Of a DNA stretch of 64,000 bases, positions 12,501-23,512 are shown piece by piece; positions within the stretch are counted from its first letter, which is position 1, and each line of letters opens with the position of its first letter. Source of the stretch: Balanoglossus misakiensis (Eukaryota; Hemichordata); assembly GCA_040954595.2 (NCBI GenBank), contig CM082576.2, positions 4,092,001 through 4,156,000 of the forward strand. Direction: 5' to 3'. Made by a program: the position numbers and the translations under genes. Below the pieces are notes generated by a model that was given only the letters and a program-made list of their open reading frames with translations, searched no databases and was not told the DNA's origin.

Positions 12501-12642
12501 CATCACATATTCCTACACCATCGAACTGCGAGATACGGGAGAATATGGCTTCCTGCTGCCGGAGGAACAGATCATTCCGACCGCGCAAGAAACCTATGAA
12601 GGTCTGAAGGCGGCGATCAGATACATTATGAAAAATCCATAA
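3551..12642 (+). CDS. Procarboxypeptidase (M14A), complete, Gln at specificity position
   Basis: Secreted zinc carboxypeptidase precursor of 410 residues. Exons: 3551-3621, 9606-9678, 10036-10233, 10606-10707, 10836-10940, 11250-11360, 11525-11615, 11815-12023, 12177-12261, 12455-12642. Exon 1 encodes the signal peptide ([18 protein letters not shown]); exons 2-3 encode the activation peptide. Catalytic elements: [17 protein letters not shown] for zinc and carboxylate binding, the Tyr248 equivalent created across the last splice junction, and [10 protein letters not shown] with catalytic Glu270. The residue aligned with bovine CPA 255 is Gln (SQDW), neither the hydrophobic CPA type nor the Asp of CPB. 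Intron 1 is 5,984 bases, far longer than in the paralogues, so joining 3551-3621 to 9606 is the weakest link, though phase fits. Intron 3 uses a GC donor. AATAAA lies at 12769-12774. Confidence 0.9.
4057..4165 (+). repeat. Left copy of a dispersed inverted repeat
   Basis: This stretch includes GGGCCCGTTCTGGTCAAAA, TATTAATTTAATGTGT, a GAATTAATTTT block and GGCGGCGGCTGAC. The same modules occur in reverse complement around 9115-9262, in slightly rearranged order. It lies inside intron 1 of the middle carboxypeptidase gene. It looks like a transposon-derived fragment, but no transposase is visible. Confidence 0.6.
6121..6520. repeat. Three degenerate direct repeats, about 120-150 bp each
   Basis: Blocks starting near 6121, 6252 and 6404 share TTCAGCCA(T/C)(T/G)GAACATA, a CCTTACC(T/G)CACCCAGCT block, a CTGCATG(C/G) block and GCATCTGCAAAACAA. 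Further diverged copies lie around 5400-5470, 7440-7500 and 7800-7890. They are the units of the candidate antisense exon array. Confidence 0.7.
6541..7345. repeat. Tandem repeat array, about 130-bp unit, six copies
   Basis: Roughly six head-to-tail copies of a 127-137 bp unit. Each contains AAGATGATCGGTACGGAA, AAACCACTCCAAGTATTTTG, GTGCGTGTATGTTTTT, TTGAATAATGACGAAAGAT and TGTATTAACTATATACGTGA. Later copies are nearly identical; the first is more diverged, and copies differ mainly in the length of the TTTTATTTTATT tract. It sits in intron 1 of the carboxypeptidase gene. Unit length and lack of unique spacers exclude a CRISPR array. Confidence 0.9.
8740..8759. promoter_or_regulatory. Perfect 20-bp palindrome with CACGTG core next to a CCAAT box
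   Basis: GTCACGTCACGTGACGTGAC is a perfect palindrome. It combines a CACGTG E-box (bHLH-type site) with flanking TGACGT/ACGTCA CRE-like half-sites. A CCAAT motif (ACCAATCAGC) lies at 8701-8710. Together they resemble a compact promoter inside intron 1 of the carboxypeptidase gene, suited to the candidate minus-strand transcript below it. Function is inferred. Confidence 0.4.
9115..9262 (-). repeat. Right copy of the dispersed inverted repeat
   Basis: Reverse-complement partner of 4057-4165: CCAGAACGGGCCC, the ACACATTAAATTAATA block and GTCAGCCGCCGCC are shared. With the left copy it brackets about 5.2 kb of intron 1. A basic 165-codon open frame crosses it, but this looks like chance. Confidence 0.55.
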
Positions 12643-13321
12643 CTGCGGTCATTGTCATGTGCAATTGTGCTATATTCAAGGGACAAGTCTCCTCTCTAAC
12701 ATCAACAGGACACATTGTTCTGAGTATTAATTTGTGATAATACGCTTGAGTGTATGATATAGATTTTAAATAAAAGGATAATTTCTGTCACGGAACTACC
12801 CATAGAGGGCGAACTAACCCCGGTTTTCAATGCCATCCAACCAACGAGGCTCGAGATAGCCATTTAGCATATGTTTAACAAGTTTCAATGGCGTACCAAT
12901 CTACAATTCTGTTTTATTTGTGATCACTACATCCATGATTATAAATTGGGTCTTGCTATTATGTATTCTAATTGACCTCTGACCCCTATATCATGCCGTA
13001 GAGCAAATGCATCGTGTTCTGATCGTCGATCCCCCAGACCCGCACAATCAATTCAAGCACGGACCAGCAAATTGCCGTATGACGAAAATACAATTGTTTT
13101 CGATTAATTGATTTGTGGTGTCCCAACTGGATTATCCAAACAGTTTTAGCAGAATGTTTCAAACGACCTCCGTCAGAACAACACGTCAAAAATGAATCAT
13201 TAGTTAAGAAGCTGAAACAATCGCATCTAGATACGAGATAAGATTTAGGAATATTTGTTGGGCTTGGTCACATATTAAGAGGCTCAACTCCTGCGTCACA
13301 CTTCTTTCAAGAAACCAAAAA
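12643..13321. other. Intergenic: 3' UTR of one carboxypeptidase gene and promoter of the next
   Basis: Contains the polyadenylation signal AATAAA at 12769-12774 for the upstream gene. A weak TATA-like ATATTAAG lies near 13272, about 50 bases before the downstream start codon. Nothing else recognisable. Confidence 0.5.
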
Positions 13322-16300
13322 ATGAAGTTATGCGAAAAATTCTTCGCCGTAATTGTCTTGGTGACGATCTTTGCCTCCTGTGTGACATGTGAACCACGGA
13401 GTTATGAAGGGTACGTAAAAATATGCGTCTGTCAGTATGGTTTTCTTCGGGGTGCCATGGCTGGCAACTCAGAAGGGTAAAGTTCACCCTTCAAGACGGC
13501 GTCACCAGCAGTTGTTATACGTCTTAAGTTTACCATATGCTACCAACACAGCCTACTGCCATGTCATTTCGTAGGTGAATTACCTGCACGCCAGTAAACG
13601 TTTTCCTTGTTTTCCTTGGCGTGGTAAATGAGTGACCTGTTTTGAGTCGACTCAAACCTTGGCAGCATTTGTGGTGTTTTTGGGTCTGCGTATGTTGTTA
13701 GGAGTTACACAGCATCAGTCTGAACTTACGAAACATTTGCTACAACACGATTTTTCTATAGGTAGTACATAGTCATGTTCGTTTGCCCGTCAACAGTGAG
13801 TAACGACACCGCTGCATGCTTTGCCGAATCATTTCTGTCAGCAAACAACCTGGCGAGAGTTTGGAACATCAATCAAAGTGCAATGCTTACAAAACTGACA
13901 AACCGCTTGACAGTTTTTCATGTAGTTTAGAAACAAACCAAACCGGTCGCCGTTATACAAATATGATATCGAACTGCATGAAAACATTCAAAATGTATGT
14001 CAGTATACTTGTAAAATGTTTTGGAGATACAGGAAATCAAATCAGTCGTTAAAAATCTATGGTGACAAATTTTAAACCGTTTGTTCAATACCAATAACAC
14101 GCAAGAAACTCACCGCCTACGCGTATGATTGGCGATTATTTTTTGCTGATTTTATAAATGACGTCATCCAGGTATCAGATAATCAGAATTGAGGTCAACT
14201 CTGAAGAGGATATTAGTTTCCTGAGGGCGCTCGAAGTCCCTAATGGCCAGGTAAGTTATATCTCAAAACTTTTTTTTCCCATATACTTGTGTTTCAAAAT
14301 AATCGGGGCCAAATTGCCAAAATGGTCGTACCTCCATCACAACCATGTTGCGAACCTTTATATTTCTCCATCAGTTGGATTTTTGGGACTTTCCCAACGA
14401 CCTGATGGTGCCGGCGGATCTGGCGAAGACTGTTGAAAGCAAGTTGAGGAGCCGGGGACTCAAGTTCCGCGTGTGGATTGCAGATGTACAGAAACTCATC
14501 GATGGCCAATTTACCAAAAGACATAAAGGAGGATTTGAGACTGCCGGTGCGGGGGATCCATCGACGTCCACTTATGGATTCCAATATGACATCTACCATA
14601 GATGGGCTGAGGTGAGGATTAATGCTTACTTTAAGAGTCCTGGACAGGCTGATGTTCCTCAGAACGGTCACTTTGTGGGAAATTGCAATCGACCTAACGA
14701 CCAGTGAAAGCGGACAATGGCAGTTAATTATCACCTCCTTTGGGGAATTAGTGAAAATCACAAACATGTGCGATTTAAATTCTTACAGATCGACCAGTGG
14801 GTGAAGGACACAGCGGCTAGATACCCAACTCTGGTCACCGAATTTATCGTTGGAAAGTCGTACGAGAAGCGCGTTATGAGAGCCCTCAAGGTAAATATGG
14901 AAAACGTTGAATTCCGTTTTTCGTTAGATTTTGCTAGACTAGACTGTGCATGTCTAAAATCGCTTTTCTCAATTCTCTCACTCCTTAGATTGGTGTCGAC
15001 ACCGGCGGTAAAAAGTTCGGAGCTTGGTACAATGGCGGTATCCACGCGCGTGAGTGGGTTTCCCCGGCAACGGTCATGTGGATGACCAATCAGGTCGGTA
15101 TATCACCGACGATGAATTTTCAGGATAGTTTACCTTCTGCCTGTCGCAGTTCTGTCAAGTTGTTATCTCTCTCTCTTGTTCTATCGACAATAGTTCCTGG
15201 AGGACTACACCAATGGCGTACCTCAAGTGAAGACTTTGCTGGAGACCTTTGACCTCTACGTTCTACCGGTCATGAATCCTGATGGATATGACTACACCTG
15301 GACCAATGTAAGTAAACCCAAACCTATATATTGGTATAAGAAAGGTTCTCCTCTGCGGATGAGGCCGATCGGAAGGCGGGAATCAAGAGAACAAATAAGT
15401 AGGATAATTCTGAAACCGTCATGACATATGACACATTCTTTTGGTATTGAAATGGGTGGTAAACATCTTTCTTCAGCCTTGAAGTTGACCCATTGAAACT
15501 TGGCGTATTTACTTAGTATTTAAAACTCATTCTCTCCCCTCCCTTTCTCTGTCTGACTGTCTTAAAAATTTGCATTATAGGAACGTTTGTGGAGAAAGAC
15601 CAGATCAATAAATCTTGGATCTGACTGCGTGGGAACCGATCCAAACAGAAACTTCGAGTTCGAGTGGGGCGGTATGAACTAAACCTAATATTATCCGTAT
15701 CTTACCTTCCTGTCTCCAGATTTTCTCTGGGATCTACTGAGCGTGCTTGCCTTGCCAAGAAGTGGACCCAGAATTATTTACTACAAGCAACCTCATATAA
15801 AGTACCACAAAGCATCGATCTTTCACAACTTTTTTTTTTATTTCTTCCAACAGGTGTTGGCTCCAGTGGCGATCCTTGCAGCCTCATCTACCGTGGACCG
15901 TACCCTCACTCTGAGATCGAAATCAAAACCGTCACTGACTTCGTCAGGGAGCAGGGGAAGAATCAGGAGTTCAAACTATACATCGATTTCCACAGTTACT
16001 CTCAGTTGTGGCTGTCGGCATGGGGATATACTTACGATCTTCCACCGGCGGATGATTACGCCACCATGGTAACGTGTGATTTTTGAATGGGTTAAGTTGT
16101 TCTTTCGATGGTGACAAAACGGGTCTGCTCATTTCTCCATCCATAAGAATTCTAACGTGCGTTTTTCGAATGTAAGTCTGTCAAATATACAAGTATGCTA
16201 ATGCCATCGTGTTATGTGTCTTTCAGCTCGGCCAAATGTCCGCCGGCAGTGATGCTATTTACTCCGTACACAATAAAACCTACGTGTACGGCGCCGGATC

Positions 16301-16811
16301 CACTATCCTGTGTAAGCTTCTACAGATTTCTATTTCCACACAGCTTACCTTGCAAGTGGCCTAGAAGTTGAGGGGTCAATTCATTGCAAAGCTTCTGTCC
16401 AGCTTGCCAGGAGGCGAATGCAAAGAGCGCCTCAAGCGACGATTTGTGAAGTCGCCTTTGTCTACAGTCATTAGGCCCCTACTTTAAGTACATAGCAGGT
16501 TTTTAAAGTGTGTGTGACAAACGGAATGGATAAAACTGGCAATGTACCAAAATGATCAGCAAACTGCTGATACTTTTATAATTTTACTGTTTATTCTTTA
16601 TATCTATTACGTCACAGATACCTCGGCTGGTTCCAGTAAGGACTGGGGATACGGTGTGATGGGTATTCCGTATTCATATACAGTTGAACTCCGTGATACT
16701 GGGGAATACGGCTTTCTACTTCCGGAAGATCAGATTCTTCCGACGGCCGAGGAGATGTACGCTGGTCTGAAAGCAGCTCTGCAATTTAATATCGACAACC
16801 CTTACCCCTAG
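13322..16811 (+). CDS. Procarboxypeptidase (M14A), complete, Lys at specificity position
   Basis: Secreted zinc carboxypeptidase precursor of 436 residues. Exons: 13322-13410, 14172-14250, 14375-14611, 14789-14890, 14989-15093, 15194-15307, 15581-15671, 15854-16068, 16227-16311, 16618-16811; every border is GT-AG with the same phases as the paralogues. A signal peptide ([20 protein letters not shown]) precedes the activation peptide ([13 protein letters not shown]). Exon 3 is longer than in the sisters (79 versus 66 and 71 codons) because of a Gly/Ser/Thr-rich insertion near the activation segment. Catalytic parts are intact: [19 protein letters not shown], the Tyr248 equivalent and [10 protein letters not shown]. 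The residue aligned with 255 is Lys (SSKDW), which in related enzymes goes with preference for acidic C-terminal residues. AATAAA is at 17008-17013. Confidence 0.94.
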
Positions 16812-17108
16812 ATTTTATGACGTGTTTGTTACACTATTAAATACAAAATGTGAAAATCTTCCAACGCATGCGTATTTCCTAGTGCGTCACAAGAAACGTT
16901 GCATGTTGACACTAGCCGTTCGAATATTAATATCGAGAGAAAAAAACAAGGGTACATTGTGTGTTGCATGTGTAAAACATCTTATAATGTTAACTTTCAG
17001 GTGTCGAAATAAATGGGAATTATAACAATCTGTGTTAATGTTATTCTTATTAGATTGGGGTGGCTAAAAACAATGGTATAATTTAAAACAAACTTCTAAC
17101 ACTTTCAG

Positions 17109-19032
17109 TCAAGTGATACTGCACGAGGTAAACTACAACACAGACTATTTTACTTCATACCGATGGCAGAGATTTACATTTGATTGTGTGTTAGCGAGAT
17201 ACTTAACTTGCAGTGGGAACGCTAATCTCACAGTGTCGGGTGGGGCCAGGGACGTTGCGATAATTCAAAATGACCGAGAGCCTTTTCGTCCCTATTGTGA
17301 AGGTAAAAGGCAAATGTTTATCATATCTAAAAAGTGTTTTGGTCACTGACGTTTGATACAAGTAAGATAGTCGCTCTGGATTCATTTACTGAAATGTTTC
17401 CAGACTATGATCTTTCAAAGGACGGACGGTGTGCATATCTAGTTCGGGGGATGTTTGGAGTCGAAGCGAAGGCCACGTTATACAAAATTGGCGTCATGAC
17501 AACAATGCGTACGGCGACGGGATTTTACATTGCCACACGACCGTACTAAATACATGATGTTTTCCATAGCAACTAAACCTTGCTACCGGCAATCCGCTGT
17601 GCTTAACGTATGGGCTGACTTTCAATAAGTTCAGTCGGTGACGCGGTATACACTGAAAACGCTTCCTTCGGGTAAACTTTAAGTAGGATTTCTTTCCTTG
17701 CAGTAAGCAGACTCAGTTGAGAACGCCATCGAATCGATCACCAGTTGTGTTCAGGATCTCATAATGGCCGTAACCGGAACCACGGATATCGTGACTACGC
17801 CGTCCGAACCGACGGCAGGTAGGGAACACGTGCGATTAAGTCTGATGCCGTGAAAGGCGCAAGTCAATTACAAGATGTCGGATACTGTTACGTTTACCAG
17901 ATACTTTTTTGGTACCCTACAGAAAAAAAACTTGTCAAAACTTGAAAAAGGTTATTTTTTGGAAATTTGATATTTTAAGGCCAAATCTACCTCAGACAAA
18001 GACGGCCACTATAGCCTACATCATTACTCGTGTCGTATGTTTGATTTTATACTGCGTCAGTAAATGACAAACCGTCATTACTTCAACATTTTTTTCTAAT
18101 CAGAAATGGCTCCGTTGTGCCCAACCACTCCGGACATGACAACCGCGACGACCAAACTTCCGACCATAATCGGTATTCAGCTCGATAGTCTATTAGCAAC
18201 ACAGGGAGCCATAGCGGCTGGATTCGCCATCGTTCTCGCATGTTTCATCACTATCCTCGTTCTCGTGTGTTATTTCTGGTAAGTTAAGTTTTGCATCTCG
18301 TCTGCATTTCTGTTTTAGCGTAAATACCACTTAAAATACCGAAACATATACATACGAGATCACGTACGAAAGTTTCTTGAGGTTAAAAGCCTCGGTATCC
18401 ACGTCTTACCGCATTATTTTCGTGATTTTGGTTTCGAACTACATGTATAGTTATTTCATGTCATATTTTTCGTCAAGTGAGAGATGTGCTTGTTCCGACA
18501 CTTGTGTCACAAATGAAATGTATAGGCACTCACTCGGTTATGCAAAATTGGGAGAAGCGTATAGCTTTAATCATAGCAAAACCATTGCTGATATGTGTAC
18601 ATTTCAAAAGACTGCTCCTTTTAATGAAACCGTGAAGGTATAAATTGATCGGTGTAAATGCGAGAAAATAATCGGTTTCATTTGGGTGGTGGTTTAAGGG
18701 CTTAAATATTCAACATCTTCTTGACCTTTTGGGGTCATTTTCGTTTCTTACCCAGTTGCAAAAATCTAAATTGCTGCAGAAAGAGGAATGTGAGCCCCGA
18801 ACCCATGCGCAGTGATTCAACATCATCCACCATGTGTCACAAGGCGTCACAGGTAGAGTTTGAAGTCGTAAACGAGAGTACAACACGAAGCTTCGGCACG
18901 GCCACTCCCGCGGATTTCAGCAGCGAGCGACACTGGAATGGCGGCTTCGACGAGGGCGGTCGCACGCGATATCGAACTCTTCTGCCTCCGCAAATGATGG
19001 TGGCGGGAAATGGGCTACAGCATGCCTACTAG
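17109..19032 (+). CDS. Type I membrane protein of unrecognised family, 5' end unresolved
   Basis: Proposed exons: 17109-17302, 17404-17508, 17711-17818, 18104-18278, 18756-19032; phases agree and the frame stays open to TAG at 19032. Seen: a cysteine-containing ectodomain (TCSGNANLTVSGG, RPYCEG, DGRCAYLVRG), a Thr/Pro-rich stalk (TTDIVTTPSEPT, TTPDMTTATTKLP), one hydrophobic helix (AAGFAIVLACFITILVLVCY), a Cys/Lys/Arg-rich membrane-proximal stretch (CKNLNCCRKR), and a polar cytoplasmic tail of about 85 residues. The ectodomain faintly recalls a SUEL/rhamnose-binding lectin fold, but I would not assign it. No signal-peptide exon was found between 16812 and 17108, so the true start is missing or further upstream. 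The donor at 17508 (GTACGG) and acceptor at 17710 were chosen to keep the frame. Confidence 0.5.
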
Positions 19033-19420
19033 CCGAAACCAACTGTCGTGCATGGTCAGACGTTCACATCTACAAGACCTGTCTGTCCGCGTAAAGCTTA
19101 GTCACAAACCCGAATGAACAGGGAGTTTTTGTAAGATTTACACAACGTACTAGTACTTGTTTTTTTAAAGCACTTCACATGATTATTGTATTTTTAGGTT
19201 AAAATTTTGTTTCTCCCATGTGGGACGTTTCCATCTTACCCCCAGACAACTAAAATTGCGGCCACGTCATAAAGCATGCACAGAACGTCCTGGTTATGTC
19301 TTTGTGAACCTACAGAACAGACAGGGCTGGGTAACTGTAGGCCCCTATTTCTATGATGCAATATTGTCCAGTGAGGTCACTCAACACATCGAACCCTAAC
19401 TACTCTTTCTCTCCACTGTT
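19033..19420. other. Convergent intergenic region
   Basis: Lies between the stop codon of the plus-strand membrane protein gene and the stop codon of the minus-strand LRR gene. It presumably holds both 3' UTRs. I see no clear AATAAA and no coding potential. Confidence 0.4.
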
Positions 19421-20802
19421 TCATTTTTTCGCCGTTCTCTCTTTTCTCGTCCTCCTTGTCCTCGACGCGGCAGGTGATGTTTCGGCCGGAGACCTTCCGC
19501 TTTTAACTGCCCTGGGCCTCTTCTGTCGCTTGGTCTTCGGTTCTTCTCCGTTGTCGTCTGTTATGCTGCTTTCCTCTTTGCCATCGGCGGCAACACCGAG
19601 ATGGAACACTGACAAAAATGAGAAAATAGTACTTGTAAATAATTTTCAGACATTTTAACTTCCAAGTGATTAGAATTATACATAAGTGTTTCAATTTTGT
19701 AGTAATAGGTGATTTTTCCATGTGTGTATATTTTGATCGACGTTTTCATAAAGTATTTTGTCTAAACAAACTTCGACTCGTGTGTTTTTGCAAAATGGAC
19801 GGGACGGGACGCCGACAAAATGTACTCAGCCGTACATGAGTGTGTTAGACAAGTACACTTGTCAAAAGTTGAGTCATATAGCATTTTAATGCAAACTGAC
19901 AATACCAAACGTACAACCAAGCTATAAAGGATTATCCTACCTCGTTCTGACTCTATGCTGATTTCTTTCCCGTGGTGCCTCTCGTGGTGGGGTAGTTTAA
20001 GTTCATCGAACAGCATGCTCTGGGGTTCAAATCTCAGGAGGGCGGCGTTCTTAAATCTTGTCGAATAATCATGACGAAGGTCAGAATCTGGGAGGAAATT
20101 GTGGTCCAAACAAAGCATTTTCAGCCCGCTCAATTTGTACAGTTGTCTTGGAAACTCTGTCAGTTTGTTGGCTGTCAGGAAAACTTCTCGCAGACTGTTC
20201 ATCTTTGCGATGGAGGGTGGCAGTGACTCTATCTCGTTGTAGCTCGCGTTTAGATGAGAGAGCTTGTTCAGGTTTGAAATTGACTTTGGCAGTGACGTCA
20301 GCCTGTTTTTGCTGATGCTAAGGTGGCAGAGGCTCTTCATACCCGCTATTTCGTCGGGTAAACTCGAAATCAAGTTGCCGTCTAAATTCAGTATTTTCAG
20401 CTGTGGCATTCGAGTCAGAACCGTCGGGAACTCCGTTATCTTATTGTTGTCAATCTCCAGGGCTTTTAAGTTGACCAGCGCTTTCAGACCAACGGGCAAA
20501 TGTTCAAGACAGTTGTGCGATGCTCGAATTATCGTGAGGGTGGTCAGCTTACACACGACATGAGGGAAGCGTCGGAAGTGGTTGTGGTGAAATTCTAGTT
20601 CGAGGATGCGCTGCAGCTTGCTCAAATCTTCGGGTAAGCTTTCCAGTTGGTTGCCTTGTATTTGCAGGTGATCTACCGCCGTTGCCAGGGTTACGACCTC
20701 CGAGGGCAAGGCAGTGGCTGCCCGTTCGGCATAGTGGCATCTCAAGCCGTCGGGGCTGATGTACGGTGGTTCCGACTCGGAAAATCTCGGGAATGACTCC
20801 AT
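19421..20802 (-). CDS. Leucine-rich-repeat protein with basic C-terminal tail
   Basis: A 349-residue protein in two exons, 19941-20802 and 19421-19608, phase 1 intron with GT-AG borders. After a short N-terminal stretch, about nine 23-residue LRRs of the SHOC2/Ras-suppressor type follow (pattern LxxLxLxxNxLxxLPxxI), for example LKILNLDGNLISSLPDEI and LSHLNASYNEIESLPPSI. Exon 2 supplies a Lys/Arg-rich tail (KTKRQKRPRAVKSGR, RTRRTRKERTAKK) that could be a nuclear or nucleic-acid-binding signal. No membrane segment, kinase or other domain is seen, so it is probably an intracellular protein-interaction scaffold. The start at 20802 is the first ATG of the open frame. Its neighbour at 22387-23512 has the same structure. 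Confidence 0.85.
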
Positions 20803-22386
20803 TCCCGCAAATGGACAAGAGCGTTAGTGTTGCAACTGTGATCTGTATAGAAGGGGAAATATATTCAAGTGATAAAGAGGTTTTTTGATAGGTCCATGGC
20901 GCTGACAGTCCCTGCGCCAAACTACTCCATTCTGTCGGGTTTCTCTTAACGTTACTTTCGGACATGACGTAACATTAGTTTTGAACACATAATCGGTATG
21001 CAGGTTTTACTAGTATTTCTCACGGATAACTTAGTTTGACGATTCGCAAAATATCAGAGGTTTGCTTTGAGTGTGTAGGCGCATCCGTGACGTATCCAGC
21101 AAAAACGAAGGAAACGCTAGCTGGCATGCAGGGAAGACTGAACAGCAAGCCTGGAATTTAGGTCAAAGGTTACGACAGCCAAGGAAAAACACGTAATAAA
21201 ACAGTGCAGACAATATTAATGCAGCAAAGGCGACCAATACGTTTGGGGTGACAGAGGGAACAAGGCGTAGACAGCGGTGACGAAGCTAATTAGGCCTTTT
21301 TCCGGACAGCTAATTACTGTTCCTCGTTGTATGCACTGGCGCGGCAAAAGCAGAGGTGAGAACGATTTTAAAATTTCAATCATAAGCTTATAGTTGCGAC
21401 AAAAGGAATGGGAGAAAACAACCCAGTATTTTACCCGCCCTTCCAATTAAACGAAGTCTCTAGATCATATGACCTATGCTTATACAGTATATCCGGTACT
21501 ACAAGTTTATTATGGTATCATATAGGCCGAAATGAACAAGTTAACCTAGGCTGTCGGCTAGACCTTTCAAACTGAAGGTCACAGGCGGAAATATCATATG
21601 GTGAAAATCTGCTAGAAGTGACGCTAATCAGAAAGTAGATTTAATGGCGTGAATGTCTTGCAGCTGAGTAACATCTCTGGATATTGCAATGAACTGTTGT
21701 AAAATGACTGAGGCCCTGACGCTTAGTACAAGTATTAAAATACAAATGTACTAGGCTGACATATATACACGAAATACGTGACATGATATAAACAGCATTT
21801 ATCTTTGTCGTGCATGTAGCATCTTTACCTCGTGGTTCCTCCTGATGGTGTTTCGCAATCCAAATCCAATGGCCAGACAACGCAGAATCCGATTATTAAA
21901 GTGTGGTTGTGGTGGCGCAACTGTGCAAACCCCTTTTATACGGCTACGAGGACCAGCCTGACATGTCCGGACTTGTCGATGCATCCGGTACGCTCGAATG
22001 TCTAGCGCCCCCATAGGTTCACCTTGACGATAGTTGTCCGCCGTGCAACCTGTGTGAATCCGATCAACAAAACACGAGTGCACGCGTCCAAGTTTTAATA
22101 TTGCTTGGCAAATATCACTCTTAATGACAAACCAATTACAGCATAGCTCATTTATTCGAGACTTCCCGAAATAAATCTGACCCATGGAGGTACTGGGGCT
22201 ATCTCGGATACCTTGTCGTTGATGCTATTCGTGGGGCTTACGTCATTACTCGGTGACAAAAAGTAGGGCCTACACCGGTTATTTTCGAAAATTTTCTCCC
22301 AAACAATTATTGAATAAACATTCTTGCTTGTAATGTAGACGCCATTAGTTATCCTAAAATGTAAACCTTCCGGTGAGATCAGCAAT
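20803..22386. other. Intergenic region between the two LRR genes
   Basis: About 1.6 kb that should contain the 5' UTR and promoter of the downstream LRR gene and the 3' UTR of the upstream one. Open frames here are short and have no recognisable similarity. Confidence 0.4.
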
Positions 22387-23512
22387 TCATTCAGTTTTAA
22401 GATGTTTTCTTTCCTCGTCAGAATCGCCAGAACCCGAACTTCGATCTCGTTTTGACGACACTGGTTTTGTCTTTTCGCCATCAGCTCTGTCGCCTTCCCC
22501 ACCATCCGGACCTGTAATTCAGAAGGCAAAAATATTTGTCCCAATGAGTATAAAAAAAAAATGAAAGTCTTACACAAAATACATCAGAGTTGTGGACAGC
22601 ATTACATTTATTCAATCCGTAAAAACAAACTTCTTGTAGATTTATATGACGAAAGTAGTTTAACCCAAACATGAAGTCACCTGAGAGATCTGCTCGCTCA
22701 TATTCCCGCAGCTTTTTCAACCCAGCTTCTAAAACATCCTTTGGTGGTCGTGTCAGTTCGTTGCCACGGACGACATACACCTGTAGTCGCTTCAGCTTGG
22801 TGAAGAACAACGCTGGGAGACTGGTCAGTCTGTTATTGGAGACGTTGATCACTTTTAACGTGGTCACTTCGCATATCGTCTCCGGCAATTCGTCGAGCTG
22901 GTTGTCGTCTAAAAGCAGGGAGTGTAACCTTTTCAGTTGGTTAACTCTCCCCGGTAAACGTGTCAATTGGTTATTGGAAACCAGGAGGCGTCTCAAATTC
23001 TGCAGGTCGCATATTTCTTCCGGCAGACTGACCAGCTCGTTTTCGCTCAAGTCCAGCTCCGTTAGACGTTTCAGCGACGAAATGGTCACCGGTATGTGTT
23101 TGATCTTGTTGGCACTGATAGTCAACTCTGCTAACGACGTCATTTTAGTGAGGACGGTAGGCAGACTGTCGAACTTGTTGCCGATGAGCCGAAAAACTTG
23201 CACGTCTTTCAGCGACTGCAGGTCCATCGGCAAATTCGTCAGGTGGTTATAGTTCACGTAAATGTATCTGAGATTCTTCAGCTTGCATACGACTCCCGGC
23301 AGGTGCTTGAACTGGTTCCCGATCAAGTTCAGGTTCGTCAGCGCAGTCAAAGCCGACACTTCTGGCGGCAAATCTTTCAGTTTGTTCATTTGAAGATCCA
23401 GCTGCTTTATGTCGGTCCGCTTACACACCTCCAGCGGTAAGCGGGATACGCCGCGGTTGCCAAGGTGACATTTGTCTCCTTTGTAGACCGGTGCCACGGG
23501 TGATGAGGCCAT
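22387..23512 (-). CDS. Leucine-rich-repeat protein with acidic/polar tail
   Basis: A 318-residue protein in two exons, 22681-23512 and 22387-22511, with a phase 1 intron at the same relative place as in the neighbouring LRR gene. The ATG at 23512 (MASSPVAPVYKGDK) is the first in frame. Roughly ten LRRs follow the consensus LxxLxLxxNxLxxLP (LTNLNLIGNQFKHLP, LTELDLSENELVSLP, LHSLLLDDNQLDELP). Exon 2 encodes a short low-complexity tail (GDRADGEKTKPVSSK, SSGSGDSDEERK) unlike the basic tail of its sister. Probably a cytoplasmic adaptor; the partner is unknown. The two genes are a tandem duplication whose repeat exon is conserved and whose tail exon has diverged. Confidence 0.85.

Noticed and set aside
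22671-23252. 193-codon plus-strand frame
   Set aside because: Exactly antisense to the LRR exon, produced by the regular repeat codons; not a separate gene.
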